The notes below the pieces were generated by a model that was not told where the DNA came from, did no database searches, and saw only the letters and a list, made by a program, of their open reading frames with translations. DNA of 64,000 bases from Leucogyrophana mollusca (taxonomy: Eukaryota; Basidiomycota; Agaricomycetes; Boletales), in NCBI GenBank assembly GCA_021014945.1, contig MU266417.1, forward strand, positions 39,717 through 103,716. The letters run 5' to 3'. The position numbers and the translations under genes were made by a program. Of the stretch, positions 26,041-36,769 are shown piece after piece. Numbering within the stretch: position 1 is the first letter of the stretch; every line of letters begins with the position of its first letter.

Positions 26041-27934
26041 TCGGCCGCCCCTTAGCTAGACGAGCCCCTTAGAGGAGATGGTCTGTCTGTGCCCTCATAC
26101 CTTTGAAATAGATGCGTCGGGCATGTGAAACTGTTGTGTGAAGCCGGTAAAATTTGCTGGGCCCCGTGGACCCTCAGTTTGGCCATTGGATATTTTGAAG
26201 CCTGTGCGTTTCAGTTGTGTGTGCTTGACTGTTCTGAAATCCGTGAAAAACCCACGCGGCGTTATGCTTTACCTCCTAGTCATGCCGCCGGCACTTGCGT
26301 AGGTCGTCGTTCATCAAGCACAACCGCAGCATCAACCAAATTCGAACCCTAGCGGCCTTCGTTCACCAACTCATGGCCTATCCTTTGAAGTCATCACCGC
26401 CAAGCAAGATGTTACCCATTTTTGGCTGGGGATGAGGGCACCTACAAGTTGCAACAGTGTGCATGGTTGACCCAACCGCGCCACCCAACGCGTGGCGGTT
26501 TATTCATGGCAGTTTCATCTGCAGATCATGTTTTACAGGCCGGCGGCTTCACTATCTGGTGTGATGGCCCGCCCATCACGGTTTCTGCACGCCAGCGATC
26601 GATGCGGGAGGAGCGGACCTGGCGGGCTGTGACTTGCAACTCCCTTCTCCTATGGCGAGGGAAAAGCAAAGCTTAACTCGTGGATAAACACTTCTGCTGA
26701 CTTGCCAGGCCCATGAAACGTCACGCCTTCCGCACTGCATCGTTGGGGAGCGATGAACGGCAGTGCATCACCAATCTCAGAACAGGTGCGAGGCTCTTTA
26801 CCCCAGACCGTACGGCATCAGGTAAATTATTTATCTGGCTCGCCAGATACCGTTCGAACAGCGACAGGAGCTCAAGTCGGGAACATCCGCCTTCCCTCTT
26901 GAGCCCTCGCCCCGATTCCGGCAACTTGTAAGGAACACGCTAGTCCCGGCTGTGTAGAGCAGAAGACTACTCGCTTCCCCCTTGGTGGCCGCCGCTACGA
27001 GCACAGACCTACATATGCCTACGACGATCAACTGGTCGCGGCTTTGGGAATTTTGCACCGCTAATGCGGGGGAAATATCGTCGAGTAAGCTTGTGCTTTG
27101 GCTTTGGTGGACAAAGGCCATCCGTCGACCGTACCATCTCGGTCTTTCTCAAAGCCCCCTCCACCCGCGCTGTGAGACCGACAGGCATTCTTTCATTTGC
27201 CACATCAAGATAGCGCACAAACAGGACTTTTGTGTGTCCGTTTCATGGTATGAAATCTTAGGGAATCGGTATCCCATTATATCCAACCTTGATCCCCTGT
27301 CAACCTACCTGTAGCTGGCGATGGGTGCGTCCGTTTGCACCTGCTTGCTCGTGCCTGCAGAATTGGCACACTTCCCCGATTTTCCCGCTTTCATCACCCC
27401 TTTCGCGGACCTGTGTGGTGGCCAGGGACCGCGGTTATGATATCGATGTATCCGATTCAATAGATCCAACGTGCGCTAATAGCATGGACTGGATTCGCAC
27501 CACGTCACTCGACCCCCATACCTTTCTTGGGGGGCGGCATCGAGGACATCTACCAGAGGACCGACTGTCATATGAGCTGACATGACATTAGCCAGTCGTC
27601 GTAACCTGGAGCACGCATGCCACCCTACATTTGAATCATAAATCACTACATGAAGGTCCACCATACTGACGTTTGGGGCTCAGGCTTCCGCAATGCTTGC
27701 GGGGTGACCGCAACACTGGTGGACCAAGCAACCACTAGAGTGAGGTGAAGTACGAGCACGCAATACATTTTGGCCCAGTAGAACGCGCTCACTCTATGGT
27801 GTAAGTAATATAAGTGTTTGTCTTAGCAAGGCAGCGCACGGAGGTAGACACAATATCACCTGTGTGACATCATCAGGGCTAAAGATCTAGAGAGCCAGCA
27901 CGAGGTAAAGGCAAAAGCAAAGAACGACGGTTTA
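26041..27934. other. intergenic, about 1.9 kb, no supported gene
   Basis: Several 70-110-codon frames exist on both strands but they overlap, lack domains and do not chain through plausible introns. No repeat or tRNA was recognised. Confidence 0.4.
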
Positions 27935-28728
27935 TTATTTCTGCGTAACGAAGCCCTTCCCAGAGTAACCTTCCGATGTTATACCTGCACCATCGAAGGA
28001 CCCGTTAGCATTGAATCGAATTCCCGTGCAAGAGGAACAGTGAGTGAACTAGGAGGGCACATACCAGAGATGGGGTTCATTTTTTGCTCGCGCGCACGCT
28101 CGTTGGATGCCTCTTCCCACTCTCTCGTGATCGTCTTTGGTGGTGGAGGAGCTAGGATCATAAAAATAATGTTGAGTCGGTCGAATACGCGCGGAAAAGA
28201 GCGTAAAGGACGCACCGAGGGACCTAGCACCCATGTACACCAAGCCGGCAATGCCAATGAGACCCATGGTTCCAATGAAAACCTTGAGGCCCTCGCCGGG
28301 TGGACTGACAGGAGCCCGAGGTCCATGAGGTCCAAAAGCGACGTAGTAAGCTGTGTACATGTGCAACCCGCAAAGGAAGTTCGCCAGCACGCATTACCCA
28401 GATAAATCATAGTCGCATAATAACGCAAAAACAAAAGCGACGGTCAACTAAACACGTCGCCGTACCGGGGTGAGCCGAGCAACGCACCAGCTTTTTTCTC
28501 GTCAATGGAAAGCGACTTCCAGTCCTTCTTTTGCAGTTCCTCGAGCTGCCGATGGACGGTGAGCTGGTCGCTTTTGCTCATGTTTTCCCATTGAGCCTCG
28601 ACATTTGAGAGCGGGATGACGGAGGCTGCTGGGGAAGGCGCGGCGGGGGCGTGGGTTGCGGATGCGCTCGCGGTCGTCGCTAGACGACGCAGGGAGATTC
28701 GAGGACGCGCCAGGCGGATGGCTTGCAT
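27935..28728 (-). CDS. COX5: cytochrome c oxidase subunit IV (yeast Cox5 homologue)
   Basis: Four exons close in frame to 170 residues: 28728-28488, 28350-28216, 28151-28065 and 27984-27935. The N-terminus is a mitochondrial presequence rich in Arg/Ala/Ser (R-L-A-R-P-R-I-S-L-R-R-L-A). The matrix domain follows (V-E-A-Q-W, K-D-W-K-S-L-S-I-D-E-K-K-A-A-Y-Y-V-A-F-G-P-H-G). One membrane helix is at about residues 103-122, then an intermembrane-space tail with T-R-E-W-E-E-A. The protein is a nuclear-encoded subunit of respiratory complex IV. Exon 1 can be read past its donor for 13 more codons to a stop, but that product lacks the membrane helix. Confidence 0.94.
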
Positions 28729-29051
28729 GAGGAGAGAACGAGAAGGGTTTGTTGGAGGAAGGTTACACTCGGTAGCAAGTGGAAATTAGCGGACGAACAG
28801 AAATCAGACCGTGGGTATTTTCGGCTAGTACTGAGGCTTATCGGCATGAACCGGGTCTCCTCATCATGACTTTTAGTCAAATTCAGATCGCCGTGTTAAC
28901 AGACTCTTATTCACTATGTGTGTACTGCACAGTTGAGACGCTATTATTCTGCTCTTCACATCATGAAACAAGACACAGATCGCAAGAAGGAAAAACAACA
29001 GATGGAGGTGGAAGATATGAAGCACTTAAGAATACATTGTAGGGATATCGC
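28729..29051. other. intergenic, COX5 promoter side
   Basis: 323 nt between two minus-strand genes. Nothing coding was seen. Confidence 0.4.
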
Positions 29052-30286
29052 TCAAGCACCCTCTTCCGCAGCGGCCGGACCAGGGCAGTCGCGAGAGATG
29101 TGACTGAGCGCAAAAATAAGGTCAATATATGATTGGAATGGCGATAAAAGGATACGAACCCTTCAGAGCCACAGGTGTAGCAAGCCCGCCTCTGGGGTTG
29201 AGGACAATCCCTGCTGATATGACCCTACATCCACACAACGTCAATCAGTGGTCCACCGCCTTGAGTTTCAAACGTACCACGCCCGAGCAGTTGTAGCACT
29301 TTGATCCCTGAACACAGTCGCGCGACAAGTGGCCTACACCACCACAGGTGTAGCTGCAAGGCCAAAGAAATCAGTACAATCGTCCCACAGCGGAAGGAAG
29401 AGCATTACCAGGTCTTTGAACCTCCTCCAAAAGCACCTCCTCCAAAGCCTCCTCCGCCGTAGCCGCCAGAGCCGCCCGCACCTGCATCAGGGCACGAACG
29501 GGCGATGTGCCCAACTTTGCCGCAGCGGTAGCATTCCGCGCCCGCAGAGCCACCCGAGAAACCTCCACCGGAGTAACCTCCGCCTCCGGCATTAGATGCA
29601 TCAGGGCAATCACGAGACTGGAGAAGGAGTGAGTGAAAATACGGTCAAGAATGCCTATTACTCACGATGTGACCCTCTTGACCGCACTTGTAGCACGACT
29701 TAGGCTTGGCCTCCATGGTGCACTCACGCGAAACATGACCCTCCATCCCGCCTGAGAAGCCAATGTCATGAAAACAAAGCCCACGGCACGGATTTCGTGT
29801 ACTCACAGTTGTAGCTGCGGCATAATAAAAATAAAAAACGAGGCAATGAGTAGGATTCTGGGAGCAGCGCGGATCATTAATTACCATGTAGGAGTTCCGG
29901 CCTTGGGGCAGTTCGCTGCTTGGTGGCCGACTGGAGAGTTATCGGTTGACGAGAAGGCACACGAGGAATTCAGAGATGCAGCAACAAAATATATTGCGAT
30001 TGGTGCGAGTCGATCGACGATAACATGAGGTCATCGATATGTATGAAAGGCAAAAAGAACACAGCGGTCCACGTCAGCACCGCACACACAGGCACACTTG
30101 AAAAGAAAAAAAAATGAAAGCGTAAGTGTAAAAAGGGGGGAGCGATAACGATCACTACAGGAGATGTCTTGTGGAACATCTCCGCGAGACGAAGCATGAT
30201 CGGCGAAAGTATGATATGATGAGATGAACAACACGAAAACACCACGCACAGCCTCCACAGTTGAAACATCCACGAGCGCTCGACAT
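29052..30286 (-). CDS. GIS2: CCHC zinc-knuckle RNA-binding protein (GIS2 / Byr3 / CNBP type)
   Basis: Eight exons close in frame to 192 residues: 30286-30250, 29930-29885, 29824-29817, 29751-29666, 29617-29409, 29353-29278, 29224-29160 and 29103-29052. The product has seven C-x2-C-x4-H-x4-C knuckles, the usual number for CNBP-like proteins. A Gly-rich linker of about 40 residues lies between knuckles 4 and 5. Knuckles begin C-F-N-C, C-Y-N-C, C-Y-K-C, C-Y-R-C, C-Y-T-C, C-Y-N-C and C-Y-T-C. Exon 3 is only 8 nt and supplies part of the first two Cys of knuckle 2. Skipping it breaks the frame. The first intron is 319 nt. These proteins bind mRNA and single-stranded nucleic acid in the cytosol and affect translation. 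Confidence 0.93.
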
Positions 30287-30579
30287 TTTTTTCGTTTACG
30301 AAGCGTGAATCTGTTAATAAAAGAGGTTAGGGGAATTAGTTGGTCTCCCCAAACAGACACAAAAGCCGGTTTTCTTGTGCTCGTCTGGGGGGAAGCGATG
30401 CTCTACGAGATGACTTACTTTTTGAGAAGATGGTGGGGGTAAGGAGGAAAGGGAGGACAACGTTCAAAATGCACTGGTGGAGAAGAAAAAAGCAAAGCGC
30501 TTCCATTATCACACGGGATCCATCGCACACGTGGTAAACACGCGGCTCGAGACAGGCGTAATGCCTTGCCCGTTTCAGG
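30287..30579. other. intergenic upstream of GIS2
   Basis: Overlapping short frames on both strands. None is supported. Confidence 0.3.
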
Positions 30580-30790
30580 CACTGGCGGCAAACCTGGCTC
30601 CAACACATCCCAGAAACATTTCAGAAATAGAGACAATGATTATGTCTTGCTATGGAAGATTGGTCCCCTGAGCTCTGGTTGGCTGAGCCCATTGTTTTGG
30701 CCCAAAACATTAAAAACATGGTCCCTGATTCTCACAGGTATTTGCTATGTTCTGGGTCAAAACATTGAATTTTGCGAGGGCGACATCGGA
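30580..30790. repeat. decayed copy of the inverted-repeat element found at 40641-40909
   Basis: The left side begins CACTGGCGGCAAA and continues with CAGAAACATTT and AAATAGAGACAAT, which parallels the left end of the element at 40.6 kb. The right side reads TATGTTCTGGGTCAAAAC and then ATTGAATTTTGC, which parallels its right end. The extreme right terminus has diverged and no target duplication is visible. Limits are approximate. Confidence 0.45.
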
Positions 30791-30883
30791 AGAGACCTCG
30801 GACTTTTTCTTTCTTTCTGATAGGTTTGGTGGAGTCAGGGGGCGAAGGGGAATATAATAAACATCAAAGGATCGGGATATCGT

Positions 30884-32119
30884 CTACAGACCCTTGTCAG
30901 CGTTGGCTTTACCTGAATCCTTCGACTTTTCACCGTCTTTTTCATCGGACTTCTTTGCATCCCCCTTCCTGTCCTTCTCGTCACCCTCCTCCTGCTCAGC
31001 TCGCCCGATGGTAGCCTTGTTGTCAACCAATGCGTGCAGAGCAATGACCGCTCTCAACAAACTACTGAGATATACGACTAATAGCTGATCATTTGTGCTC
31101 GAGGCGAAGCTTTGCGTCGTGGTGGGGTCGCTGAGATCAGGGAGAAGGTTGAGAATGTCCTGCAGATGGTATATAATCTGATGGTTCACAGGCATGTCGC
31201 CTGACGCGACGTCGAGGAGGTATTTATGTATATCTTTTAGTCGACTTTGCAGGCCTTGGAGGGAAGCCAACTGCTCGCTGACGCGCGTGGCGAGGGTGGT
31301 AGTAGTGGAGTCTTTGATGTCACGTAGGAGGTGCTCAACACCGATCTCTTCCGCTTCCTCCGCTTCTATTGCGGATGGAACATGCAGAAAGGTTTTCCGC
31401 GTTTCTGTACCATCCTGTTGTATAACCAGGGGATATTGAGCAAGGTCGGAAGAAACCGCAAGCATGGACATACGTCTTTGATCTCTTCCACCGCAAAATA
31501 AGCATCTGTAGGAATGCCAACGGCTTGGGGTCGTACATCGACGATGACCATGATGGGTCGGGCAATGAACCGCTTGAACAGGTCGTTAATCTCCTGATCT
31601 GATGCTCGTAGTTTGGGTCCGGTATGGTACCACCCGATCATGCGTTCCCGAGCTGCAAGTCAAAATAGCACACAAGGAACTATTACTATATACATTGAAC
31701 AGATGTATGAAATGACGCACCGTTGACTTTCCTGAACATGTCGAACATGCCTTCTATATAGTTATGGTCTAAGAACCACGTCCTGGGATCCTTCTCGTCT
31801 TCCTCGAATGGTATCCCGAAAGAGTTTGCTACATTCACTGTCTTACCGTTGTCCTGGCCGAGCAGAACACCAACCACACGCTTTGACGAGTTTCGTGACA
31901 CGGAGCGGGCATGATGGTCGGTCACAGAGAGGAGTACGAGAGGGTGTACAACTAAGAAAGGCACGTCAAGGAATGAACCATGTCATTGATCCAGAGATTA
32001 CTCACTGACGGTCGTTCCGGCAAGGGCTGTTAGCTGCCAGAGCAGTTCTGCGGATCAGAATTTCAGTGTTAAATGCCAACAGATGAGATACTTGCCTGCT
32101 CTGTAGTAGAAGCCACCAT
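30884..32119 (-). CDS. RPN8: 26S proteasome lid subunit RPN8 (PSMD7)
   Basis: Five exons close in frame to 330 residues: 32119-32096, 32033-32006, 31951-31721, 31652-31474 and 31414-30884. The first two exons are 24 and 28 nt, and the first intron has a GC donor (GCAAGT). The MPN domain is clear: [28 protein letters not shown], and G-W-Y-H-T-G-P-K-L. The JAMM metal-binding residues of Rpn11 are absent, as expected for the inactive partner. The C-terminus is a long Lys/Asp/Glu-rich tail. Rpn8 pairs with the deubiquitinase Rpn11 in the lid. Confidence 0.95.
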
Positions 32120-33248
32120 TGTTGGCTTTGCGGTGGGATCAAGGAGATATAAAGAAAGTTGCAGACTTTGGCTTGTAACCTGAGCTTGCCAGGCGCGTCC
32201 GCCACTGGACGCGCGTTGTGTTGACACTTGCTTGTTCCACACCTCTTTCGGGAAAATTCATACATACTCCTGCGATCTGTTCTTTGTTTCTGCTCCCAAC
32301 TATCGCTCTCGGGATCCTTGGAAACCAAATAAGCATAGAAAGAGGTCTCTTTCGTCGATATATCGATCATTGCGCCGGCTTTCCTTTCGTTCATGACGAT
32401 AACTGGAGCCGCTAAAGAATTCCCGCTGCTGGCCTTCATGGCACACACCTGACAAGCCTCCAGGCGCTTGCGATCCGATTGATTTGCTCTGTCCCTGACA
32501 GAATAACAAAGACAGCGACTAGATGCCGTCCCATCTCCTTTGTTCGTTAATAAAGATGTGTGGTATCAGGTCATGCAACACTTATCAAAATGCTTACCTG
32601 TCAACCATTTCTCTCTCGATTTGCCTCACTCGGGCCACCTCAATGCCGGACCCTTGCGGCGGAGAAGACAAATCAAATCCCTCTCGCATCCTCGGTACGA
32701 GATCGGTTATAAATCAAGCCTATACACGGTTTACACCTCTTGTCCAGAATATGCGGCGGCAGACCTCACACATACTTCCGGTGAGACACAACATCCACAT
32801 CTCACCCACGCAAACTACAGCTGACTTCTTTCAGAGTGACTCATGCGGGATTTGGTTTTTTATGACGGGCTCTCTGATAGCATTGGATTGCGTCACCCCT
32901 CGGCCACGTCAGACGGCTGAGCTCCAAGAAGCATCGTTCAGATCTATGTCGTCACAACTGCATCTCATTGTTTCCCTCCGTTAAGTGATGCACATGTTGA
33001 ATCGCCGCGGCGGTTACAAACTCAGGCTTATGGTTACCTCCTACTAGTGCAATGACAACAGTGGGATTCCGGTTGCTTCGAAAATAAGGCAAGCCAGTTC
33101 GATACATCGGTCGGCAGCTGAGCTCTGAGTTTCATCACGATTCTTCTCATTTTATCCGTGACCTCTTTGCAACACCCACTACGATAATCAAACGCCGAAC
33201 TCAGGGTATCTATTAGATGTTTTCGTTCCGCGATAATGAAAAGCATAT
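32120..33248. other. intergenic; left edge of the duplicated unit
   Basis: A minus-strand frame at 32002-32448 overlaps the 5' end of RPN8 and has no domain. From about 32860 the DNA matches the segment from about 36770. Confidence 0.4.
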
Positions 33249-35095
33249 TCAGATCTCTGGGATCCCAGTATACCCAGCATCAGGGTTTGACACCGGAAGA
33301 TTAGCGCCATTCTGCATTGAATATACGCGTTCCGACCTCCCAGGGAAAGTACTGGGGTCGTTCGGATCCTGGTAGAGGTCTCGTTAAATCAAGTTACGAG
33401 AGTCAAGTGCAAGATACTCACATATGGTCTTGGCTTTGTGATTTGAGGAGGTGGAACAAAGGTGAGAGGTTGCGTTGCAAAGAGATCATCGGGCTCTGGT
33501 GTGTTTTGGACAGCTCCCCTTTGGGATCGGCGAAGGACGAGGAAACCACCAAATGCTAGCACAGAAACGAATGCTACACCGCCTACGACACCGCCTACAA
33601 CCTCACCAGTATGAGAGGTTGACGTGCTGGATGTTGATGTGCTGCTCGCGGACGGACTTAATGTCGACTGCACCGACTTGCTGGAGACTGCTTGCCCAGG
33701 CTGGGACGAGGTTGATTGCCCAGACGAGGGCGTGGTTGGTTGCCCAGGCTGGTCTGAAGCCAACGACGCGGGGATGCTGGCTTGCGCAGCTGATGGATGG
33801 AGCGTGGTTATGAGGGCTGAACACCTGCGGGGGGCTACTCACATGCATTGATCTGTGCCTCGACGCTGTTCCAACTACCTTCCTGGATAAAGGCTTTAGC
33901 TCGTTCTAGCAGTGGGGAACCATCACTTACAACCGCCATGTATGCCCAAGGTGGAATTGATGTACCTGTAGGGATAGTTGCCGGATAGCTGTTGAAAAGT
34001 AGTGTCAGGTTTTCACGCTCGTAATTACCGAGAATGAATATTTAGCTGACTTTTGATTAACTATCTGATTCTCGGGACAGTTGCTCGACCATTCACTCCA
34101 GCTGGGGGGGTGTTATAAATGCATACGAATGCCCTGTGCCAGGGAACGGACCTACCTTATAAGTGACGCGTTCTGGCAAACTGAGCAGGCGCAGGCTAAA
34201 CTGTAGAGGACAGTGTTGCAGATACACATGTTCGCATCCTCACTCAAAAAGGCGGTCCCAATGTATCCAACACCGCCATTAAACCCATTGAACACGACAT
34301 TAGCTTCGGAAAAAGCGATGTTATAAATCGAGTCTTACGCCCTGAACGAAGAACACACTTACTGTTGCCGCACGGGGCTGGTGTTACTTGCACCAACGTG
34401 TTCGCGACCAAGCATGGATCTTGCCCGTGACTATTGACCATCTGCCAGCTTTCAATGTTAACTAGTTCCCTTCCTTTATTACTGGATAATGTAACAGCGC
34501 ACCCATCCATAGGATAACTTTGCGTCACAGGCGGCTCCATTTTCTTGGGCGAGGGCGACGCCAGCGAGTAAAATGGCCGCAACCGTCCAACCTTGTCTGT
34601 GCGAGTGGTGCATAATTGCTGAAGGTTCTAAAATATGCCCAGAGGGAACTTTAAGACCATTGCCCACCGTGGCTGAGTGCATGATTGATTGATCAGGGCG
34701 AGGACCTAAATATGATTATTCTGTGATCGTTAGCTTACCCTCGCAACCACAGGATGCCATCTATTGCTGAAACTCAACATACAACATACGATGTCCATCC
34801 TAGGGGCAGTGTAAAACAAGCCGGTCCAGATAAAGTCTGTTACACGCTGGAGACCGTGAATACAGTCTTCAAGGACATATGCATGCTTGCATGATGGAAG
34901 CGTTCGAACTCACATGTAAACTCGATGGCTTATGGTGAATGTACCAGTGACGGGTTCACGCCGTCAAGATTTTGTTGGATTACGCAATGGCGGGGGCATT
35001 GCTGGACCAGTGCTCTGTGACAACAAGGGGTGAGATCAGCGTGGTCTCCTTTGCACACCTCACTGGCAGATAGCAGTCGATAGATCAGTGCATCT
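32860..35095. repeat. tandem segmental duplication, copy A
   Basis: This unit aligns by eye with 36770-38990 through the gene, its introns and both flanks. One example is a stretch after 32876 matching one after 36776, and the GGACATATGC(A/G)TGCTTG stretch near 34874 and 38818. The start codons of the two copies are 3,935 nt apart and the stop codons 3,928 nt apart. Limits are approximate. Confidence 0.8.
33249..34613 (-). CDS. signal-peptide, Cys-rich ectodomain, single-TM protein (family copy 1)
   Basis: Eight exons close in frame to 321 residues: 34613-34503, 34441-34363, 34303-34156, 34101-34051, 33988-33931, 33882-33843, 33780-33422 and 33368-33249. A signal peptide ends near A-L-A-Q. 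The ectodomain carries about nine Cys, with G-Q-D-P-C-L-V-A-N, C-I-C-N-T-V-L-Y-S-L, a W-S-E-W box and I-P-P-W-A-Y. A Ser/Thr/Gln/Pro stalk follows, then H-T-G-E-V-V-G-G-V-V-G-G and one membrane helix with a Leu-Arg-Arg stop. The tail has D-P-N-D-P-S-T-F-P and ends Y-T-G-I-P-E-I. The layout recalls fungal wall-stress sensors, but I recognise no named domain. It is the sister of copy 2. Confidence 0.82.
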
Positions 35096-35549
35096 GATGC
35101 GGGTGTGGCTTTTCAAAGAGCATTTCTCAAAATAATCTTAAGTGCTTACCAGCGCTATGAAACCGACTCCGGATGGGTAATAAGTTGGTATCTCGATGAG
35201 CGGCTCTGCACCAGTAAACATGATTTCGTGGCTCTTGAGTCGCAAGGCGTGAATCGAGTGTTGACAGTGTGTTGATTATCCGATGTTCGGTCCGAAATCC
35301 ATATGAGAGCCCGAACTGGACCAGTGCCCCCGGTTCTAAGTTCAGACATTGTGCAGGTATTCAGGACGGTTCAGAACCATCCTGAACGGTTCCGAACTTC
35401 GACTTGAACCTACCCAACAAGCAAGCAAAAGCTGGTCAGTAAACAACAAGGGCTGGTAGAGGACCAAAGAGGGTGTTGGCAAGGCGAGTCCTAAACCAAC
35501 CATACACCATATCTCACACTCTTCCGACAATGTAGCTGAGACTCGATCA

Positions 35550-36115
35550 ACCCTGGCGCACCCTCAGTTACCCAAACACGCCCCAAACGATCTTAGCGCG
35601 CCCCAAACGATACCAGTGCACCAGTCAAACGATCCCAGCACACCCAGACCTATCAGTCACCCTCCAAACAAACCATGGGCTGCTCACAGAACCTCATCTA
35701 CACCCCAACGAATCCCAGGCATCCATATCAGTTCCCAGGCGTCCACATGCCTCCCCATCGCACCCCAGGTGAGTGGAACAGATACCTATCAATCCCAAGC
35801 GCCCTCATCAAATTCGAGGCATCCCCATCGAACTCAAGGTGTCTGGAACGAACCACATGCGTTCCCATCGAATCCCGGGTGTCCCTATCGAACCTCAGGC
35901 ATCTGGAACGAACCACATGCGTCTCCATCGGTCCCCAGGCGTCCTCATCAATCTCTAGGTATTTGAAGTTGACCTCAAGCGACTGGAATGAATCCCAGGC
36001 CTCCCCATCGGACCCCAGGTGTCCGGAACAAATCACACACGCCCCCACCGAACCGCAGGCGTCCCCACCGAATCCAAGGCGTCTGCAACAAAACCGGTGT
36101 GTCCTTATTGAACTG
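35550..36115. repeat. degenerate minisatellite, about 20-bp unit
   Basis: Imperfect tandem copies of a unit close to CGTCCCCATCGAACCCCAGG run through this stretch, sometimes joined by longer repeated pieces such as GGAACGAACCACATGCGT. The open frames that cross it in several phases come from the repeat and are not taken as genes. It lies in the spacer between the two duplicated units. Confidence 0.75.
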
Positions 36116-36224
36116 AGTACTCACCTGCCTTCTTTGTTCTAACTTCGGGCAGCTCGGACTATCCGAGGTGCGAACGAGCCTCTCGTCCACATCAATTGCA
36201 GTCGGTTCGAACACCTCTAGACGT

Positions 36225-36490
36225 TCATGAACGCGAACCGGACCTGGCGTTCGGCCCATAACTGGACCACCGTTCGGTCCTCGGTTTCACCCAGAAGTGG
36301 AAAAACCGGACCAAACCGGACCACGACAACGCTGGTGTTGACAGTCTGTGAAACAGCCTCAATATTCATCTTCCTGTTAGGCTCTAGTACCGCCCACCTA
36401 TCCATAGGGTGACTCTCCCCCCCCTTACAATAGGCATCCCGTTCTTGGGCGTAAGCCCCCCACCTCCCACAAGCACACAAGCAGGACTGA
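36225..36490 (-). pseudogene. decayed exon 1-2 region of the signal-peptide/TM family
   Basis: On the minus strand, A-Y-A-Q-E-R-D-A-Y-C followed by CACCCTATGGATAGG parallels the signal-peptide end and the CCTATGGATGG exon-1 boundary of copies 1 and 2. It is followed by AATATTGAGGCTGTTTC, which parallels the intron-1 end of those copies. The donor is destroyed and no later exon continues it, so it is a remnant. Limits are approximate. Confidence 0.45.
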
Positions 36491-36769
36491 GATGGTCGGA
36501 ATATGTTGGCGAGTAAAAGAAGCCTCAGCAGCTGTGACCCCCACTAGGTACCAGCGGAAGTCCTGTAGAAGAATTCCTGAGTGACCAGAGATATCGACCA
36601 TGATAAGCGCTCGGGCCTCGATGCAACCTTGTGACAAATTGACAATATCTGAGCAATTATCAAATATGCTGTAGTTGGATCATGGTCTGGTAAATACTTA
36701 CCTGGTCGTACAACCGAGACTTCAGTACCGGAATTGCGAGATTGCCTCTGAGGCGCTGAACATACTCTC

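Noticed and set aside
29931..30249. C/D snoRNA in the 319-nt first intron of GIS2
   Set aside because: A C-box-like CGATGAC and a CTGA are present, but the C box is imperfect and no terminal stem was seen.
32002..32448. 148-codon minus-strand frame upstream of RPN8
   Set aside because: It overlaps the RPN8 first exons in another frame and uses their intron as coding. No family was recognised.
35675..36142. Open frame of 155 codons on + (and a 106-codon frame on -)
   Set aside because: Both cross the 20-bp minisatellite and are by-products of the repeat.
36217..36480. 87-codon minus-strand frame taken as a gene
   Set aside because: It is better explained as a remnant of exon 1-2 of the surface-protein family.
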